From NCBI GenBank assembly GCA_029267335.1, contig JAJUJC010000001.1, positions 558,001-622,000 of the forward strand: a stretch of DNA of 64,000 bases, written 5' to 3'. Numbering within the stretch: position 1 is the first letter of the stretch; the number at the start of each line of letters is the position of its first letter. Under the pieces are notes generated by a model that was given only the letters and a program-made list of their open reading frames with translations, had not been told where the DNA came from and ran no database searches. The translations under genes were made by a program, and so were the position numbers. The DNA is from Intestinibacillus massiliensis (lineage in GTDB: Bacteria > Bacillota > Clostridia > Oscillospirales > Butyricicoccaceae). This document shows positions 55,093 through 64,000 of this stretch, in pieces.

Positions 55093-56112
55093 ATGAAAGA
55101 CAAGCTGCAAGGCATCCTGCGAAACGCGACCGAAGATCTCGCAAAGATCCAGACCTCTAAGGAGCTGGACGATCTGCGTGTGCGTTTCCTCGGCAAAAAG
55201 GGCGAGCTGACCGCGCTGCTCAAGAGCATGCGCGACCTGTCCGCCGAAGAACGTCCGGTCATCGGACAAATGGTAAACGATGTGCGCGCGACCATCGAAG
55301 AGGCGCTTGACAAGCAGCGCACCCTGCTCGAGCGTGCCGCGCTCGACGCAAAACTGCGCAGCGAAACGCTGGACGTCACGCTGCCCGGCACCCCCATGCC
55401 GATCGGCAACAAGCACCCGCTGTCCATCGTGCTCGACGAAGTGAAGGATGCGTTCCTCGGTCTGGGCTTCTCGATTGCGGAAGGTCCTGAGGTCGAGTAC
55501 GACCATTACAACTTTGAAGCGCTCAACATTCCGAAGGATCATCCCGCGCGCGACACGCAGGACACTTTTTATGTGTCGGACAATGTCGTTCTGCGTACGC
55601 AGACCTCGCCTGTACAGGTGCGTACGATGGAAAAGAGCAAGCCGCCCATCCGCATCATCTCCCCCGGCCGCGTGTTCCGCACGGATACCGCGGACGCGAC
55701 GCACTCCCCCCTGTTCCATCAGATCGAGGGGTTGGTCGTTGACAAGGGCATCCGCATGAGCGACCTCAAGGGCATCCTTGAGCGCTTCGCAAAGAACCTC
55801 TACGGCGAGGATACCGTCGTGCGTTTCCGCCCGCATCATTTCCCCTTCACCGAGCCGTCTGCGGAAATGGACATTCAGTGCTTCCAGTGTCACGGCGAGG
55901 GCTGCCGCATCTGTAAAGGCGAGGGCTGGATTGAGATCCTCGGCTGTGGCATGGTGCACCCCCACGTTCTTGAAAACTGCGGCATCGACCCCGAGGAATA
56001 TTCGGGCTATGCATTCGGCGTCGGCCTGGAGCGCATCGTCATGGGGCGCTACAAGATCGACGACATCCGCCTGTTCTACGAAAACGACGCGCGCTTCCTG
56101 CGCCAGTTCTAA
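55093..56112 (+). CDS. pheS: Phenylalanyl-tRNA synthetase alpha subunit
   Basis: Class II catalytic subunit. N-terminal coiled coil (about 1-85), then motif 2 region (RIISPGRVFRTDTADATHSP, FHQIEGLVVD) and motif 3 (YSGYAFGVGLERIVMGRY). 339 aa from the ATG at 55093 (MKDKLQGILRN) with AAAGGAG upstream; the longer frame from 54973 is T-box leader. Followed by pheT. Confidence 0.97.
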   Translation: MKDKLQGILRNATEDLAKIQTSKELDDLRVRFLGKKGELTALLKSMRDLSAEERPVIGQMVNDVRATIEEALDKQRTLLERAALDAKLRSETLDVTLPGTPMPIGNKHPLSIVLDEVKDAFLGLGFSIAEGPEVEYDHYNFEALNIPKDHPARDTQDTFYVSDNVVLRTQTSPVQVRTMEKSKPPIRIISPGRVFRTDTADATHSPLFHQIEGLVVDKGIRMSDLKGILERFAKNLYGEDTVVRFRPHHFPFTEPSAEMDIQCFQCHGEGCRICKGEGWIEILGCGMVHPHVLENCGIDPEEYSGYAFGVGLERIVMGRYKIDDIRLFYENDARFLRQF

Positions 56113-56169
56113 TGGGCACGCCGCAGGACGTATCCTGCACAAAATTCAAGCTGAAGGAGCATGAAATCA

Positions 56170-58575
56170 ATGAAGCTGCCATTTTCCTGGCTTTCTGAAT
56201 ATGTAAGTCTCGACGGCGTCACCCCGCACGAGTACGACGCGCGTCTGACCATGTCCGGCTCCAAGGTCGAAAACGTCGATTATCTCGGCGCGGAGATCTC
56301 GAACGTCGTCACGGGTAAAATCCTGTCTGTCGAGGAGCATCCGGACTCCGATCATCTCAAGATCTGCCAGCTCGACGTCGGCCAAGAGGAGCCGGTGCAG
56401 ATCGTCACCGGTGCGCCCAACATCACGTCCGCTTCGGTCGGCGCGGTGTGCCCTGTTGCGCTGCACAAGTCCACGCTGCCCGGCGGTGTGAAGATCACCA
56501 AGGGCAAGCTGCGCGGCGTGCCCTCGAACGGCATGATGTGCTCGTTCCAGGAGCTCGGCATCGACCACGGCTGCGTGCCTTACGCGTGCGATAACGGCAT
56601 CCTGCTCTTCCCCGAGGGCACCGAGGTCGGCGTCGACGTCAAGAAGGTCATCGGTCTCGACGACTATGTCGCGGACTTTGAGATCACCTCGAACCGTCCG
56701 GACTGCCTGTCGGTCATCGGTCTTGCACGCGAGACCGCCGCGACTTTCGACCGCCCCCTCACGCTGCACGAGCCCGTCGTTCACGGCTGCGGCGGTAATG
56801 TTGCGGACTACATTTCGGTCGAGATCCAGGAGCCGACGCTGTGCCCGCGCTACACGGCAAAGGTCGTCAAGAACATCAAGATCGAGCCGTCGCCCGCGTG
56901 GATGCGTGAGCGTCTGTTCGCGGCCGGCGTGCGCCCCATCAACAACATCGTCGACATCACGAACTACGTGATGCTGGAGTACGGGCAGCCCATGCACGCG
57001 TTTGACTACGCCTGCCTGTCGGACAAGAAGATCGTCGTGCGCCGTCCCGCAGCGGGCGAAGCCATCGAAACGCTCGACGGACAGCAGCGCGCCATCACCC
57101 CGGAAATGCTCGCCATCTGCGACGGCGCGAAGCCAGTCGCGATCGCGGGCGTCATGGGCGGCGCAAACTCCGAAATTACGGATACGACGACCACGGTCGT
57201 TTTCGAGTCCGCCTGCTTCCACGGCGCGACCATCCGCCGCACCGCGCACGCACTTGCGATGCGCACCGAAGCTTCCGGCCGCTTTGAGAAGGATCTTGAC
57301 CCGCGCGGCACGCTGCCCGCGCTGCTGCGCGCGTGCGAGCTGCTCGAGATGCTCGGGGCAGGTGAGGTCGTAGATGGTGTGGTCGACGTCGATTTCACCG
57401 ATCCGAACCCCAAGCGTGTGCCGTTTGAGCCCGATAAGATCAATGCGCTGCTTGGCATCACGCTCAGCCGCGACGAGCAGATCGCGCTGCTGCGCCGCGT
57501 GTGCTTCACGGTCGAGGGTGACGAGGTCATCGTTCCCTCCTTCCGCACCGACATTGCACGCATGTGCGACGTCGCGGAGGAAGTCGCGCGCATGTTCGGC
57601 TATGACAACATCCCGACCACCTCTTCCGCAAGCACGGTGCAGGGCGCACTGACCCCGAAGCAGCAGGCGGAACGCACTGCGGGCGCACTGTGCCGCGCAG
57701 CAGGCTTTGATGAGGCGATGACCTATTCCTTCATCAGCCCCAAGCTGTATGATGAGATCGCGCTGCCCGCGGACGACGCGCGCCGCGTTTCGACGACCAT
57801 CCTCAATCCGCTGGGTGAGGAGAACAGCATCATGCGCACTACCACGCTGCCGAGCCTGCTCGATGCGCTGTCGCACAACTATGCGCACCGTCTACCCGAC
57901 GCATCGCTCTATGAGCTTGGTATGATCTACACGCCGGTTATGAAAGACGGCAAGGTCGACGCCGACGTTCTGCCCGTCGAGGAGCGCGTGCTCACGCTTA
58001 CGAGCTACGGCAGACTGGAATTCTTCGCGTTCAAGGGCATTCTGGAAGCGATCCTGCGTGGCATGAACGTGGCGGAGGTGTCCTTTGAAGCCGACCGCGA
58101 AAACCCGTCCTATCATCCGGGTCGCTGCGCAAAGGTGTATAGTGGGGACACGCTCCTCGGCGTATTCGGCACGGTGCATCCGACCGTGGTCAAGAACTAT
58201 GGCATGTCGGGCGAAGTCCTCGCGGCGGAACTGCACATGGACGCGCTGTTTGTCTGTGCGGACAACCTTAAGCGCTATCAGCCGCTGCCCAAGTTCCCGG
58301 CTTCCTCGCGCGATATTGCAGTCGTCGTGGATGATGAAGTGCCCGCTGCCGCGCTTGAAAAGGCGATTCGCCACGCAGCGGGCGCGATCCTCGAGGACGT
58401 GCGCCTGTTCGACGTATACAAGGGCGCGAATATTCCCGAAGGGAAGAAGAGCCTTGCGTTCTCGATGACGCTGCGCGCGCCCGACCGCACCCTCAAGGAC
58501 GAGGAATGCGATCAGGCGATGCAGAAGTCTATCCTCGCGCTCGCGCAGCAGTTCCACGCGGTCCTGCGCGGATAA
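56170..58575 (+). CDS. pheT: Phenylalanyl-tRNA synthetase beta subunit
   Basis: Contains the N-terminal EMAP/OB tRNA-binding domain (about 40-150, [18 protein letters not shown]), the B3/B4 editing domain, the B5 domain ([19 protein letters not shown]), the catalytic-like core and the C-terminal ferredoxin-like anticodon domain ([20 protein letters not shown]). 801 aa. I choose the second ATG (56170): GAAGGAG is ten bases upstream, while the first ATG at 56161 touches the site. 57 bp after pheS, one operon. Confidence 0.97.
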   Translation: MKLPFSWLSEYVSLDGVTPHEYDARLTMSGSKVENVDYLGAEISNVVTGKILSVEEHPDSDHLKICQLDVGQEEPVQIVTGAPNITSASVGAVCPVALHKSTLPGGVKITKGKLRGVPSNGMMCSFQELGIDHGCVPYACDNGILLFPEGTEVGVDVKKVIGLDDYVADFEITSNRPDCLSVIGLARETAATFDRPLTLHEPVVHGCGGNVADYISVEIQEPTLCPRYTAKVVKNIKIEPSPAWMRERLFAAGVRPINNIVDITNYVMLEYGQPMHAFDYACLSDKKIVVRRPAAGEAIETLDGQQRAITPEMLAICDGAKPVAIAGVMGGANSEITDTTTTVVFESACFHGATIRRTAHALAMRTEASGRFEKDLDPRGTLPALLRACELLEMLGAGEVVDGVVDVDFTDPNPKRVPFEPDKINALLGITLSRDEQIALLRRVCFTVEGDEVIVPSFRTDIARMCDVAEEVARMFGYDNIPTTSSASTVQGALTPKQQAERTAGALCRAAGFDEAMTYSFISPKLYDEIALPADDARRVSTTILNPLGEENSIMRTTTLPSLLDALSHNYAHRLPDASLYELGMIYTPVMKDGKVDADVLPVEERVLTLTSYGRLEFFAFKGILEAILRGMNVAEVSFEADRENPSYHPGRCAKVYSGDTLLGVFGTVHPTVVKNYGMSGEVLAAELHMDALFVCADNLKRYQPLPKFPASSRDIAVVVDDEVPAAALEKAIRHAAGAILEDVRLFDVYKGANIPEGKKSLAFSMTLRAPDRTLKDEECDQAMQKSILALAQQFHAVLRG

Positions 58576-58651
58576 AAGCTCTTTACTTTTCAGCCGGTTT
58601 GTATTATCCTATAGAAGAAGACCTGATAACAAAAAGAAAGGGGGCGGCCTT

Positions 58652-58897
58652 ATGCTCGACGGAACCAGAAAATTCAGTCTGGCGGACGAGTCCGATAAGG
58701 AGATGAAGCGTACGCTCATCGCGGTCTATGATGCTCTCAAAGAGAAGGGCTATAACCCGATCAATCAGATCGTCGGCTATCTTCTCTCCGAAGACCCGAC
58801 CTATATCACAAACCATAACAACGCGCGCAGCCTGATCCGCAAGATCGACCGCGACGAACTCATGCAAGAGCTCGTGCAGCGTTATCTGGACACCTGA
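58652..58897 (+). CDS. IreB family regulatory phosphoprotein (UPF0297)
   Basis: 81 residues with the highly conserved family pattern: [56 protein letters not shown]. IreB in Enterococcus is a target of the Ser/Thr kinase IreK; the Thr6 region would be the matching site. It is usually next to ruvX, but here it stands alone with its own terminator. AAAGGGGG precedes the ATG. Confidence 0.93.
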   Translation: MLDGTRKFSLADESDKEMKRTLIAVYDALKEKGYNPINQIVGYLLSEDPTYITNHNNARSLIRKIDRDELMQELVQRYLDT

Positions 58898-58914
58898 CTC
58901 AACTGAAACCAGAC

Positions 58915-58950
58915 AAACTCCCTTGCCGCTTTTCCGGCAAGGGAGTTTTC
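58915..58950 (+). terminator. Terminator of the IreB-family gene
   Basis: Hairpin AAACTCCCTTGCCG / CGGCAAGGGAGTTT followed by TTTTC-type tail. Confidence 0.9.
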
Positions 58951-59018
58951 TTAGTGTAGCCGCTGCTCAATCTCGTGTGTGCCATCGCCCTTATGCTCGG
59001 TACGGGCAGCACCGTGCA

Positions 59019-59055
59019 AAAAAGCCGCTTTTCCAGTGTGGAAAAGCGGCTTTTG
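59019..59055 (-). terminator. Terminator of prfC
   Basis: Hairpin AAAAGCCGCTTTTCC / GGAAAAGCGGCTTTT directly after the prfC stop. Confidence 0.88.
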
Positions 59056-59056
59056 C

Positions 59057-60652
59057 TTATGCGTTTTCGGAGAACTCGGAAAGCGTGAGATCCTCGTTAT
59101 GATCGAGCGCCCACGAAATATTCCATGGGGAGGTAAAGAGCAACAGGTAATTGCCCTGAAAATCCTGCACGACCTTGGTGTCACTCGTCAGCTTGAGCGT
59201 CTTATAGTCGAACTCCTCGTCCGTATTTTCGATCCAACGCAGGTGCTCATAAGGCAGGCCCTCGCGAATGACCTCGACGTTGTACTCGTTTTTCAGGCGG
59301 TACTCGAGCACTTCAAATTGCAGCACGCCGACAACGCCGACGATGACCTCTTCCATGCCAGTGTTCGGCTCATGGAAGATCTGGATCGCACCCTCGCGCG
59401 CAATCTGCTCGACACCCTTGACGAACTGCTTACGCTTGAGCGTATCCTTCTGCCGCACACGCGCAAACAATTCGGGCGCGAAGGTCGGAATGCCCGAATA
59501 CACGCATTTCATCGTGGGATCGCAGACCGTGTCACCGATCGAGAAAATGCCCGGATCAAACACGCCGATGATATCGCCCGCGAACGCCTCGTCAACAATG
59601 GAGCGATCCTGCGCCATGAGCTGTTGCGGCTGCGCAAGCTGGATCTTACGTCCGCCCTGCACATGCCATACATCGCTGCCACGCTCAAACTTACCCGAGC
59701 AAATGCGCATGAATGCGATACGATCGCGGTGCGCCTTGTTCATGTTCGCCTGAATTTTGAACACGAACGCGGAGAAATGCGGATCAAACGGGTCGATGCG
59801 TCCGATGTCCGCTTCACGCGCGGTCGGCGGCGTGGACATTTGCAGGAATTTTTCCAGAAACGGCTCTACGCCGAAGTTGGTCAATGCCGAACCGAAGAAC
59901 ACAGGCGACAGCTTGCCCGCGTGCACGGCCGCAAGGTCGAATTCATCGCCTGCGCCCGAGAGCAGCTCGACGTCGTCGATCAGCTGCTGATACAGCTCAG
60001 TCGGCAGCGTGCCCTCGAGGATGGGGTCGTCGAGCGACAGACGGCTCGCCTTGACCTCATGACGGAAGTCTGCGCCCTCGAACGCGATGACCTGATCGTC
60101 GACGCGGTCATACACACCGTGGAAACGCTTGCCTGAGCCGATGGGCCAGTTGACCGCATATGTGCCGATGCCAAGCTCGGTCTCGATCTCGTCGAGCAGC
60201 TCATAGGGATCGCGTGCTTCGCGATCCATCTTGTTGATAAAGGTGAAGATGGGCACACCGCGCATCGCGCAGACCTTGAACAGCTTGCGGGTCTGCGCCT
60301 CGACGCCCTTGGATGCGTCAATGACCATGACCGCGGAGTCCGCGGCCATCAGTGTGCGGTAGGTGTCCTCAGAAAAGTCCTGATGACCCGGTGTGTCCAA
60401 AATATTGATGCATTTGCCCTGATAGCGGAATTGCAGCACAGACGAAGTGACCGAAATACCACGCTGCTTTTCGATCTCCATCCAGTCCGACACCGCGTGC
60501 CGTGAATTTTTCTTGCCCTTGACCATACCGGCTTCCTGAATTGCCCCGCCGTACAGCAGGAACTTCTCCGTAATGGTCGTTTTACCGGCGTCGGGGTGCG
60601 AAATGATCGCGAACGTGCGCCGATTTTCTATCTCTTGCCGCAGGTTTGCCAA
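59057..60652 (-). CDS. prfC: Peptide chain release factor 3
   Basis: GTPase that recycles RF1/RF2. G1 ISHPDAGKTTITEK (about 17-30), KKNSRHAVSDWMEIEKQRGI (G2 region), DTPGHQDFSEDTYR (G3), NKMDRE (G4), then domain II and the RF3-specific C-terminus. I prefer a TTG start at 60652 because GGAGG lies eight bases before it; the ATG at 60673 has the GGAGG downstream of itself. 531 aa, normal length. Confidence 0.93.
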   Translation of the reverse strand: MANLRQEIENRRTFAIISHPDAGKTTITEKFLLYGGAIQEAGMVKGKKNSRHAVSDWMEIEKQRGISVTSSVLQFRYQGKCINILDTPGHQDFSEDTYRTLMAADSAVMVIDASKGVEAQTRKLFKVCAMRGVPIFTFINKMDREARDPYELLDEIETELGIGTYAVNWPIGSGKRFHGVYDRVDDQVIAFEGADFRHEVKASRLSLDDPILEGTLPTELYQQLIDDVELLSGAGDEFDLAAVHAGKLSPVFFGSALTNFGVEPFLEKFLQMSTPPTAREADIGRIDPFDPHFSAFVFKIQANMNKAHRDRIAFMRICSGKFERGSDVWHVQGGRKIQLAQPQQLMAQDRSIVDEAFAGDIIGVFDPGIFSIGDTVCDPTMKCVYSGIPTFAPELFARVRQKDTLKRKQFVKGVEQIAREGAIQIFHEPNTGMEEVIVGVVGVLQFEVLEYRLKNEYNVEVIREGLPYEHLRWIENTDEEFDYKTLKLTSDTKVVQDFQGNYLLLFTSPWNISWALDHNEDLTLSEFSENA

Positions 60653-60776
60653 CTCTGATTCCTCCAAAAGCATACGATCTCATAATAACTAATATAGTTT
60701 ATCACTCTTTTACAGCTTGCGCAAGCTGAGCGTTAAAATTCCTGCCAAAAATCCTATTTTACGGGGACGAAATCGT

Positions 60777-60805
60777 TTGCAGTCCCTGTCGCTTTGTGTT
60801 AGAAT
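60777..60805 (+). promoter_or_regulatory. Promoter of the EamA transporter gene
   Basis: TTGCAG (60777-60782), 17 bp, TAGAAT (60800-60805), 37 bp before the ATG. Confidence 0.65.
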
Positions 60806-60842
60806 AGGCGACAGTATGATATTTTGACAAGGGGTTTGCTAT

Positions 60843-61739
60843 ATGGATACGAAACGACCGTCCTACGGTCACATGATCGCGCTGTTCACAATGCTGATGT
60901 GGGGCACGACCTTTGTTGCGACCAAGGTGCTGCTGCGCGCGTTCACACCAGTGGAGATTTTGTTTTACCGGTTTGTCATCGGCTACGGCGCGCTGTGGCT
61001 GTTTTGCCCGCACCGCCTGCGGCTGACCGACCGCAAGCAGGAGTGGTATTTCGTCGGGGCGGGGTTGTGCGGTGTGGCGCTGTATTACCTTTCGGAAAAT
61101 ATCGCGCTCGCCTATTCGCTCGCGTCGTCGGTCGGGGTCATCGTGTCGATTGCACCCATGTTCACCGCGATCCTCGCGCACTTTTTCCTCGATGGTGAGC
61201 CGCTGCGTCCGCGGTTCGTGTTCGGCTTTATCGCCGCGATCGCAGGCATCGGACTGATTGGCTGGAACGGCACTGCCGCCTTGCAGCTCAACCCGATTGG
61301 AGATCTTCTCGCGGTGTTTGCGGCTTTTATCTGGGCGGTCTACTCGATCCTCGGCCGCAAGATCAGCGCATTCGGCTACAACACCATCCAAACCACGCGG
61401 CGTACCTTTCTCTACGGCATCCTGTTTATGGTGCCCGCGCTTGCGCTAGCCGGCTTCCGCTTCGGCTTTTCGCGTTTTGCCGAGCCGGTGTACCTCGGCA
61501 ACATGGTCTTTTTATCGCTCGGCGCGTCCGCAGTTTGCTTTATCACATGGAATCTCGCGGTGCGCATCCTCGGCGCGGTCAAGACCAGTGTGTACATTTA
61601 TTTGCAGCCCGTCATCTCCGTGCTTGCTGCGGCGCTCATCCTGCACGAACGGCTGACACCCATGACGTTGCTCGGCACCGCGCTCACGCTGTCCGGTCTT
61701 GTGCTCTCGGAATGGCGCACGCCACAAAAAAACACCTGA
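60843..61739 (+). CDS. EamA-family (DMT) transporter
   Basis: 298 residues with ten membrane helices in two EamA repeats: HMIALFTMLMWGTTFVATKV opens the first, and NPIGDLLAVFAAFIWAVYSI opens the second. Signature pieces are LYYLSENIALAYSLASSVGV and TSVYIYLQPVISVLAAALIL. Substrate unknown; such proteins export metabolites or amino acids. The ATG follows AAGGGG. Single gene with a terminator shared with recR. Confidence 0.93.
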   Translation: MDTKRPSYGHMIALFTMLMWGTTFVATKVLLRAFTPVEILFYRFVIGYGALWLFCPHRLRLTDRKQEWYFVGAGLCGVALYYLSENIALAYSLASSVGVIVSIAPMFTAILAHFFLDGEPLRPRFVFGFIAAIAGIGLIGWNGTAALQLNPIGDLLAVFAAFIWAVYSILGRKISAFGYNTIQTTRRTFLYGILFMVPALALAGFRFGFSRFAEPVYLGNMVFLSLGASAVCFITWNLAVRILGAVKTSVYIYLQPVISVLAAALILHERLTPMTLLGTALTLSGLVLSEWRTPQKNT

Positions 61740-61756
61740 AAGAGGTTGTCGACAGA

Positions 61757-61792
61757 CGGAAAAACGGAACCCATACGGGTTCCGTTTTTTGC
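61757..61792. terminator. Bidirectional terminator (EamA gene / recR)
   Basis: Hairpin AAAAACGGAACCC / GGGTTCCGTTTTT between convergent genes. Confidence 0.9.
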
Positions 61793-61796
61793 TGTC

Positions 61797-62402
61797 TTAA
61801 ATTTCCCGACGGCCCTCAAAGGCGCGCGTGAGAGTTACTTCGTCAATATACTCGAGATGTCCGCCGACCGGAATGCCGTAGGCAAGCCGCGTCACACGGA
61901 TGCCAAACGGACGCAGCAGCCGCGAAATGTACATTGCGGTCGCCTCCCCCTCGGTGTCCGGATTGGTCGCGATAATGACCTCGCGCACATCCTCATTTTC
62001 GTCGCCCACGCGCAGGAGCAGCTCGCGGATGCGAATATCATCCGGTCCGACATGTGCAAGCGGCGAGATCACGCCGTGCAGCACATGGTACAGCCCGTTG
62101 TACTCGCGCGTGCGCTCGAACGCGACCACATCCTTGGGATCGGTCACAACGCAGATCTGTGTGCGGTCGCGCGCCAGATTGGAGCAGATCGGGCAGATCT
62201 CCTGATCCGTCAGGTTCTGACACACCTTACAAGTGAAAATGGTGTGTTTTGCGTCCACGATCGCCTGTGCAAAGCCTTCCGCTTCTTCCTTGGGCTGGGA
62301 CAGGATGTGAAACGCGAGCCGCTGCGCGGTCTTTTGCCCGATGCCCGGCAGCTTGGCAAACTCCTCGATGAGGCGCTCGACGGGCGGTGCAAAAAACTTC
62401 AT
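61797..62402 (-). CDS. recR: Recombination mediator RecR
   Basis: RecFOR-pathway protein. The helix-hairpin-helix [15 protein letters not shown], the zinc finger [16 protein letters not shown] (about 58-73) and the Toprim domain ([28 protein letters not shown]) are all present. 201 aa. It follows ybaB by three bases, in the common dnaX-ybaB-recR operon. Confidence 0.97.
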   Translation of the reverse strand: MKFFAPPVERLIEEFAKLPGIGQKTAQRLAFHILSQPKEEAEGFAQAIVDAKHTIFTCKVCQNLTDQEICPICSNLARDRTQICVVTDPKDVVAFERTREYNGLYHVLHGVISPLAHVGPDDIRIRELLLRVGDENEDVREVIIATNPDTEGEATAMYISRLLRPFGIRVTRLAYGIPVGGHLEYIDEVTLTRAFEGRREI

Positions 62403-62405
62403 GGT

Positions 62406-62750
62406 TTAGAACATCCCCGGCAGGGACGCGTTGCCCGTCACCTTGCGCATCTCTTCCTCGGACGCCTGGCCTGCCGCGCGCAGCGCTTCGTTGACTGCGG
62501 CAAGCAGCGTGTCCTGCAACATCTCGACGTCGTCCGGATCGACGATCTCGGGCTTGATCTCGATCGCCTTGATCGTGTTCGTACCCTGCATCGTGACTGT
62601 GATCATGCCGCCGCCTGCGGTGATCTTGGTCTCCTTGTTTGCGATCTCCTCCTGCGCCTTCATCATGTCCTGCTGCATTTTCTGCGCCTGACGGATCATC
62701 GCCTGCATGTTCATACCGCCGCCCATGCCGCCAAATTTGCCCTTTGCCAT
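62406..62750 (-). CDS. YbaB/EbfC nucleoid-associated protein
   Basis: 114 residues: a Gly/Met-rich start (GKFGGMGGGMNMQAM), AQKMQQDMMKAQEEIANKET, the beta segment GGGMITVTMQGTNTIKAIEI and LQDTLLAAVNEALRAAG. Binds DNA as a dimer. AGGAGG precedes the ATG. Between dnaX and recR. Confidence 0.95.
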   Translation of the reverse strand: MAKGKFGGMGGGMNMQAMIRQAQKMQQDMMKAQEEIANKETKITAGGGMITVTMQGTNTIKAIEIKPEIVDPDDVEMLQDTLLAAVNEALRAAGQASEEEMRKVTGNASLPGMF

Positions 62751-62762
62751 TGTGTTGTCCTC

Positions 62763-64000
62763 CTATTTCAGTTCCGTAATTTCAATATTGCGTTCTTTCG
62801 CATTGCGCAAAACCGCATCGAGTGCATCGTTTTGCGGGGTCTCCTGTTCTTCCGCCGCTTCCTTGACCTTGACGACGCAAGGCTGTCCAAGCAGCGCGGA
62901 CGCCTCACGCGCAATCGCCTCCTTGGTGGGGGGCGCGCCTGCGAGCATCGCGGTCACCGCATCATCCGCAAGGATACGCAGCGTCGTGCCGTCCAGTATC
63001 GCGCGCGCAGACAGCTTGAGGTTCACATGCGCGGCGTTGCCGATCTTACCCGTGAGTGCGCTGAGCAGCTTGGGCCAGAGCGGCCACTCCTCTACCTGCG
63101 CGGGCGCGGTTTTCTTCGTCGGCTTTGCCGCCTGCGGCGCGGGCGCGTCCTCGTCCCACGGGGGCGCGTCCCTGTCTTCCGGCGGGGGCGGACGGTCATC
63201 GTCCGGCTCACTCTGCGCGGTAGGCGCTGTGGCAGGCGCGGCAACCATCGGCACACCGTGCTTGAGCTTCTCCTCAAGCGCTTCCACGCGTCCGCCCAGA
63301 CTGTCGTAGTCGTCCGCGCCGAGCGTGCACAACCGAATGACGCACAACTCTGCTTCGACACGGCGGTTTGCCGCGCTCTTCATGCGCGACAGGCTTTCCT
63401 GAATGATACGGGAATACGCGATGAGGGTCGACGCGGCACAGCCGTCGCATAGTGTTCGCACGGTCTTGACCTCATATGCGGGCGACAGCATTGCGGAAAC
63501 ATCGTCGCGTGCGGTCTTGACCAGCAGCATATCCCGAATCAGCCCGAGCAGCTGATCGAGCACCGCTGCCAGATCGCGTCCCGAAACATAGCACTCCCCG
63601 ATGATCTCGACTGCCGCTTCCAGTGCGCCGCGTCGGATGCTGTCCATCAGCTGGGCGGTACGCTCGCCGCCGAGGATGCCGACCGACTGCGTGATCGTGC
63701 TTTCATCGACCGTGCCGCCGCCGGACGCGGTGCGGTCAAGCATGGAGAGCGCATCGCGCATCGCGCCGTCGGATAACCGCGCGATCAGCTTCGCACCGCC
63801 CTCGGTCAGTGTGATGCCCTCTTCCGCCGCGATATAGAGCAGCCGCTGTGCGATGTCCTCCGGTGTGATCCGGCGAAAATCAAAGCGCTGACAGCGCGAC
63901 AGGATGGTCGCGGGGACTTTGTGGATCTCGGTCGTCGCGAGTATGAAAAGTACATGCGGGGGCGGTTCTTCGAGTGTCTTGAGCAGCGCGTTGAACGCGC
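62763..64000 (-). CDS. dnaX: DNA polymerase III gamma/tau subunit, 5' part outside window
   Basis: The frame enters from the window end with LLKTLEEPPPHVLFILATTE and HKVPATILSRCQRFDFRRIT, the sensor-1/SRC motif of the clamp-loader ATPase. It continues through the lid domain (LSDGAMRDALSMLDR) and domain III. A Pro/Asp/Glu-rich linker (about 63120-63240) and the tau-type C-terminal domain (WPKLLSALTGKIGNAAHVNL) follow, ending at 62763. The Walker A/B part lies beyond the window. First of dnaX-ybaB-recR, 12 bp before ybaB. Confidence 0.96.
   Translation of the reverse strand, partial: AFNALLKTLEEPPPHVLFILATTEIHKVPATILSRCQRFDFRRITPEDIAQRLLYIAAEEGITLTEGGAKLIARLSDGAMRDALSMLDRTASGGGTVDESTITQSVGILGGERTAQLMDSIRRGALEAAVEIIGECYVSGRDLAAVLDQLLGLIRDMLLVKTARDDVSAMLSPAYEVKTVRTLCDGCAASTLIAYSRIIQESLSRMKSAANRRVEAELCVIRLCTLGADDYDSLGGRVEALEEKLKHGVPMVAAPATAPTAQSEPDDDRPPPPEDRDAPPWDEDAPAPQAAKPTKKTAPAQVEEWPLWPKLLSALTGKIGNAAHVNLKLSARAILDGTTLRILADDAVTAMLAGAPPTKEAIAREASALLGQPCVVKVKEAAEEQETPQNDALDAVLRNAKERNIEITELK

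Noticed and set aside
56167-57888. A 573-codon frame opposite pheT, and similar long antisense frames opposite prfC, ackA, the pfk gene and ispE
   Set aside because: Same GC-bias shadow effect; composition rich in Arg/Val/His/Leu and no recognisable domains.

Overview
The window looks like chromosomal DNA from an anaerobic, endospore-forming, fairly GC-rich member of the Clostridia, most likely Oscillospirales/Butyricicoccaceae-like (inference from gene content and style, not from a search). Evidence includes sporulation genes (spoIVB, a SpoIID-family gene, spoIIR, spoIIAA-spoIIAB-sigF), [FeFe]-hydrogenase maturation genes hydE-hydG-hydF, a PPi-type phosphofructokinase, acetate kinase, T-box leaders before valS and pheST, and a lysine riboswitch before asd-dapA-dapB.

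Layout. Positions 1-4.6 kb are accessory. A leftward gene group of mobile-element type (partial gene, a 343-residue protein, a DUF6906 protein) is driven by a consensus promoter carrying repeated operator-like motifs, divergent from an XRE repressor. It is followed by an AT-rich patch with a second small XRE regulator, a truncated response regulator and a 41-codon peptide gene. Positions 4.8-10 kb are a gene graveyard: remnants of yoaP, a MATE pump, a DJ-1/PfpI protein, a DUF2397-type protein and a GGDEF protein surround an intact tetR-flavodoxin operon and a tRNA-Pro gene.

From 10 kb on the window is mainly core: spoIVB; a SLOG protein; the lysine operon; SpoIID-like protein and queA; pfk and fba (divergent); a PflX-like radical SAM protein, ridA and typA; two identical tRNA-Gln genes and tRNA-Pro; hydE-hydG-hydF behind a 220-nt leader with an internal terminator. 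At 29.5-35 kb there is a signalling island: decayed sensor kinase pieces, an intact Hpt protein and a 968-residue REC/HD-GYP/PAS/GGDEF cyclic-di-GMP protein. Then come an O-antigen-ligase-like membrane protein with a DUF4330 partner, spoIIR-ispE, a PHP phosphatase, ackA, tmcAL, a UvrD/PcrA helicase, the spoIIA operon, folC and valS, a 706-residue helicase-like protein that lacks every ATPase motif, tRNA-Cys, pheST, an IreB-family protein, prfC, an EamA transporter, and recR-ybaB-dnaX, the last cut by the window end.

The best second looks are the ATPase-dead SF1-like protein (51972-54092), the unassigned attenuator leader of hydEGF (29280-29533), the hairpin burying the spoIIR ribosome-binding site (38536-38581), and the c-di-GMP island.
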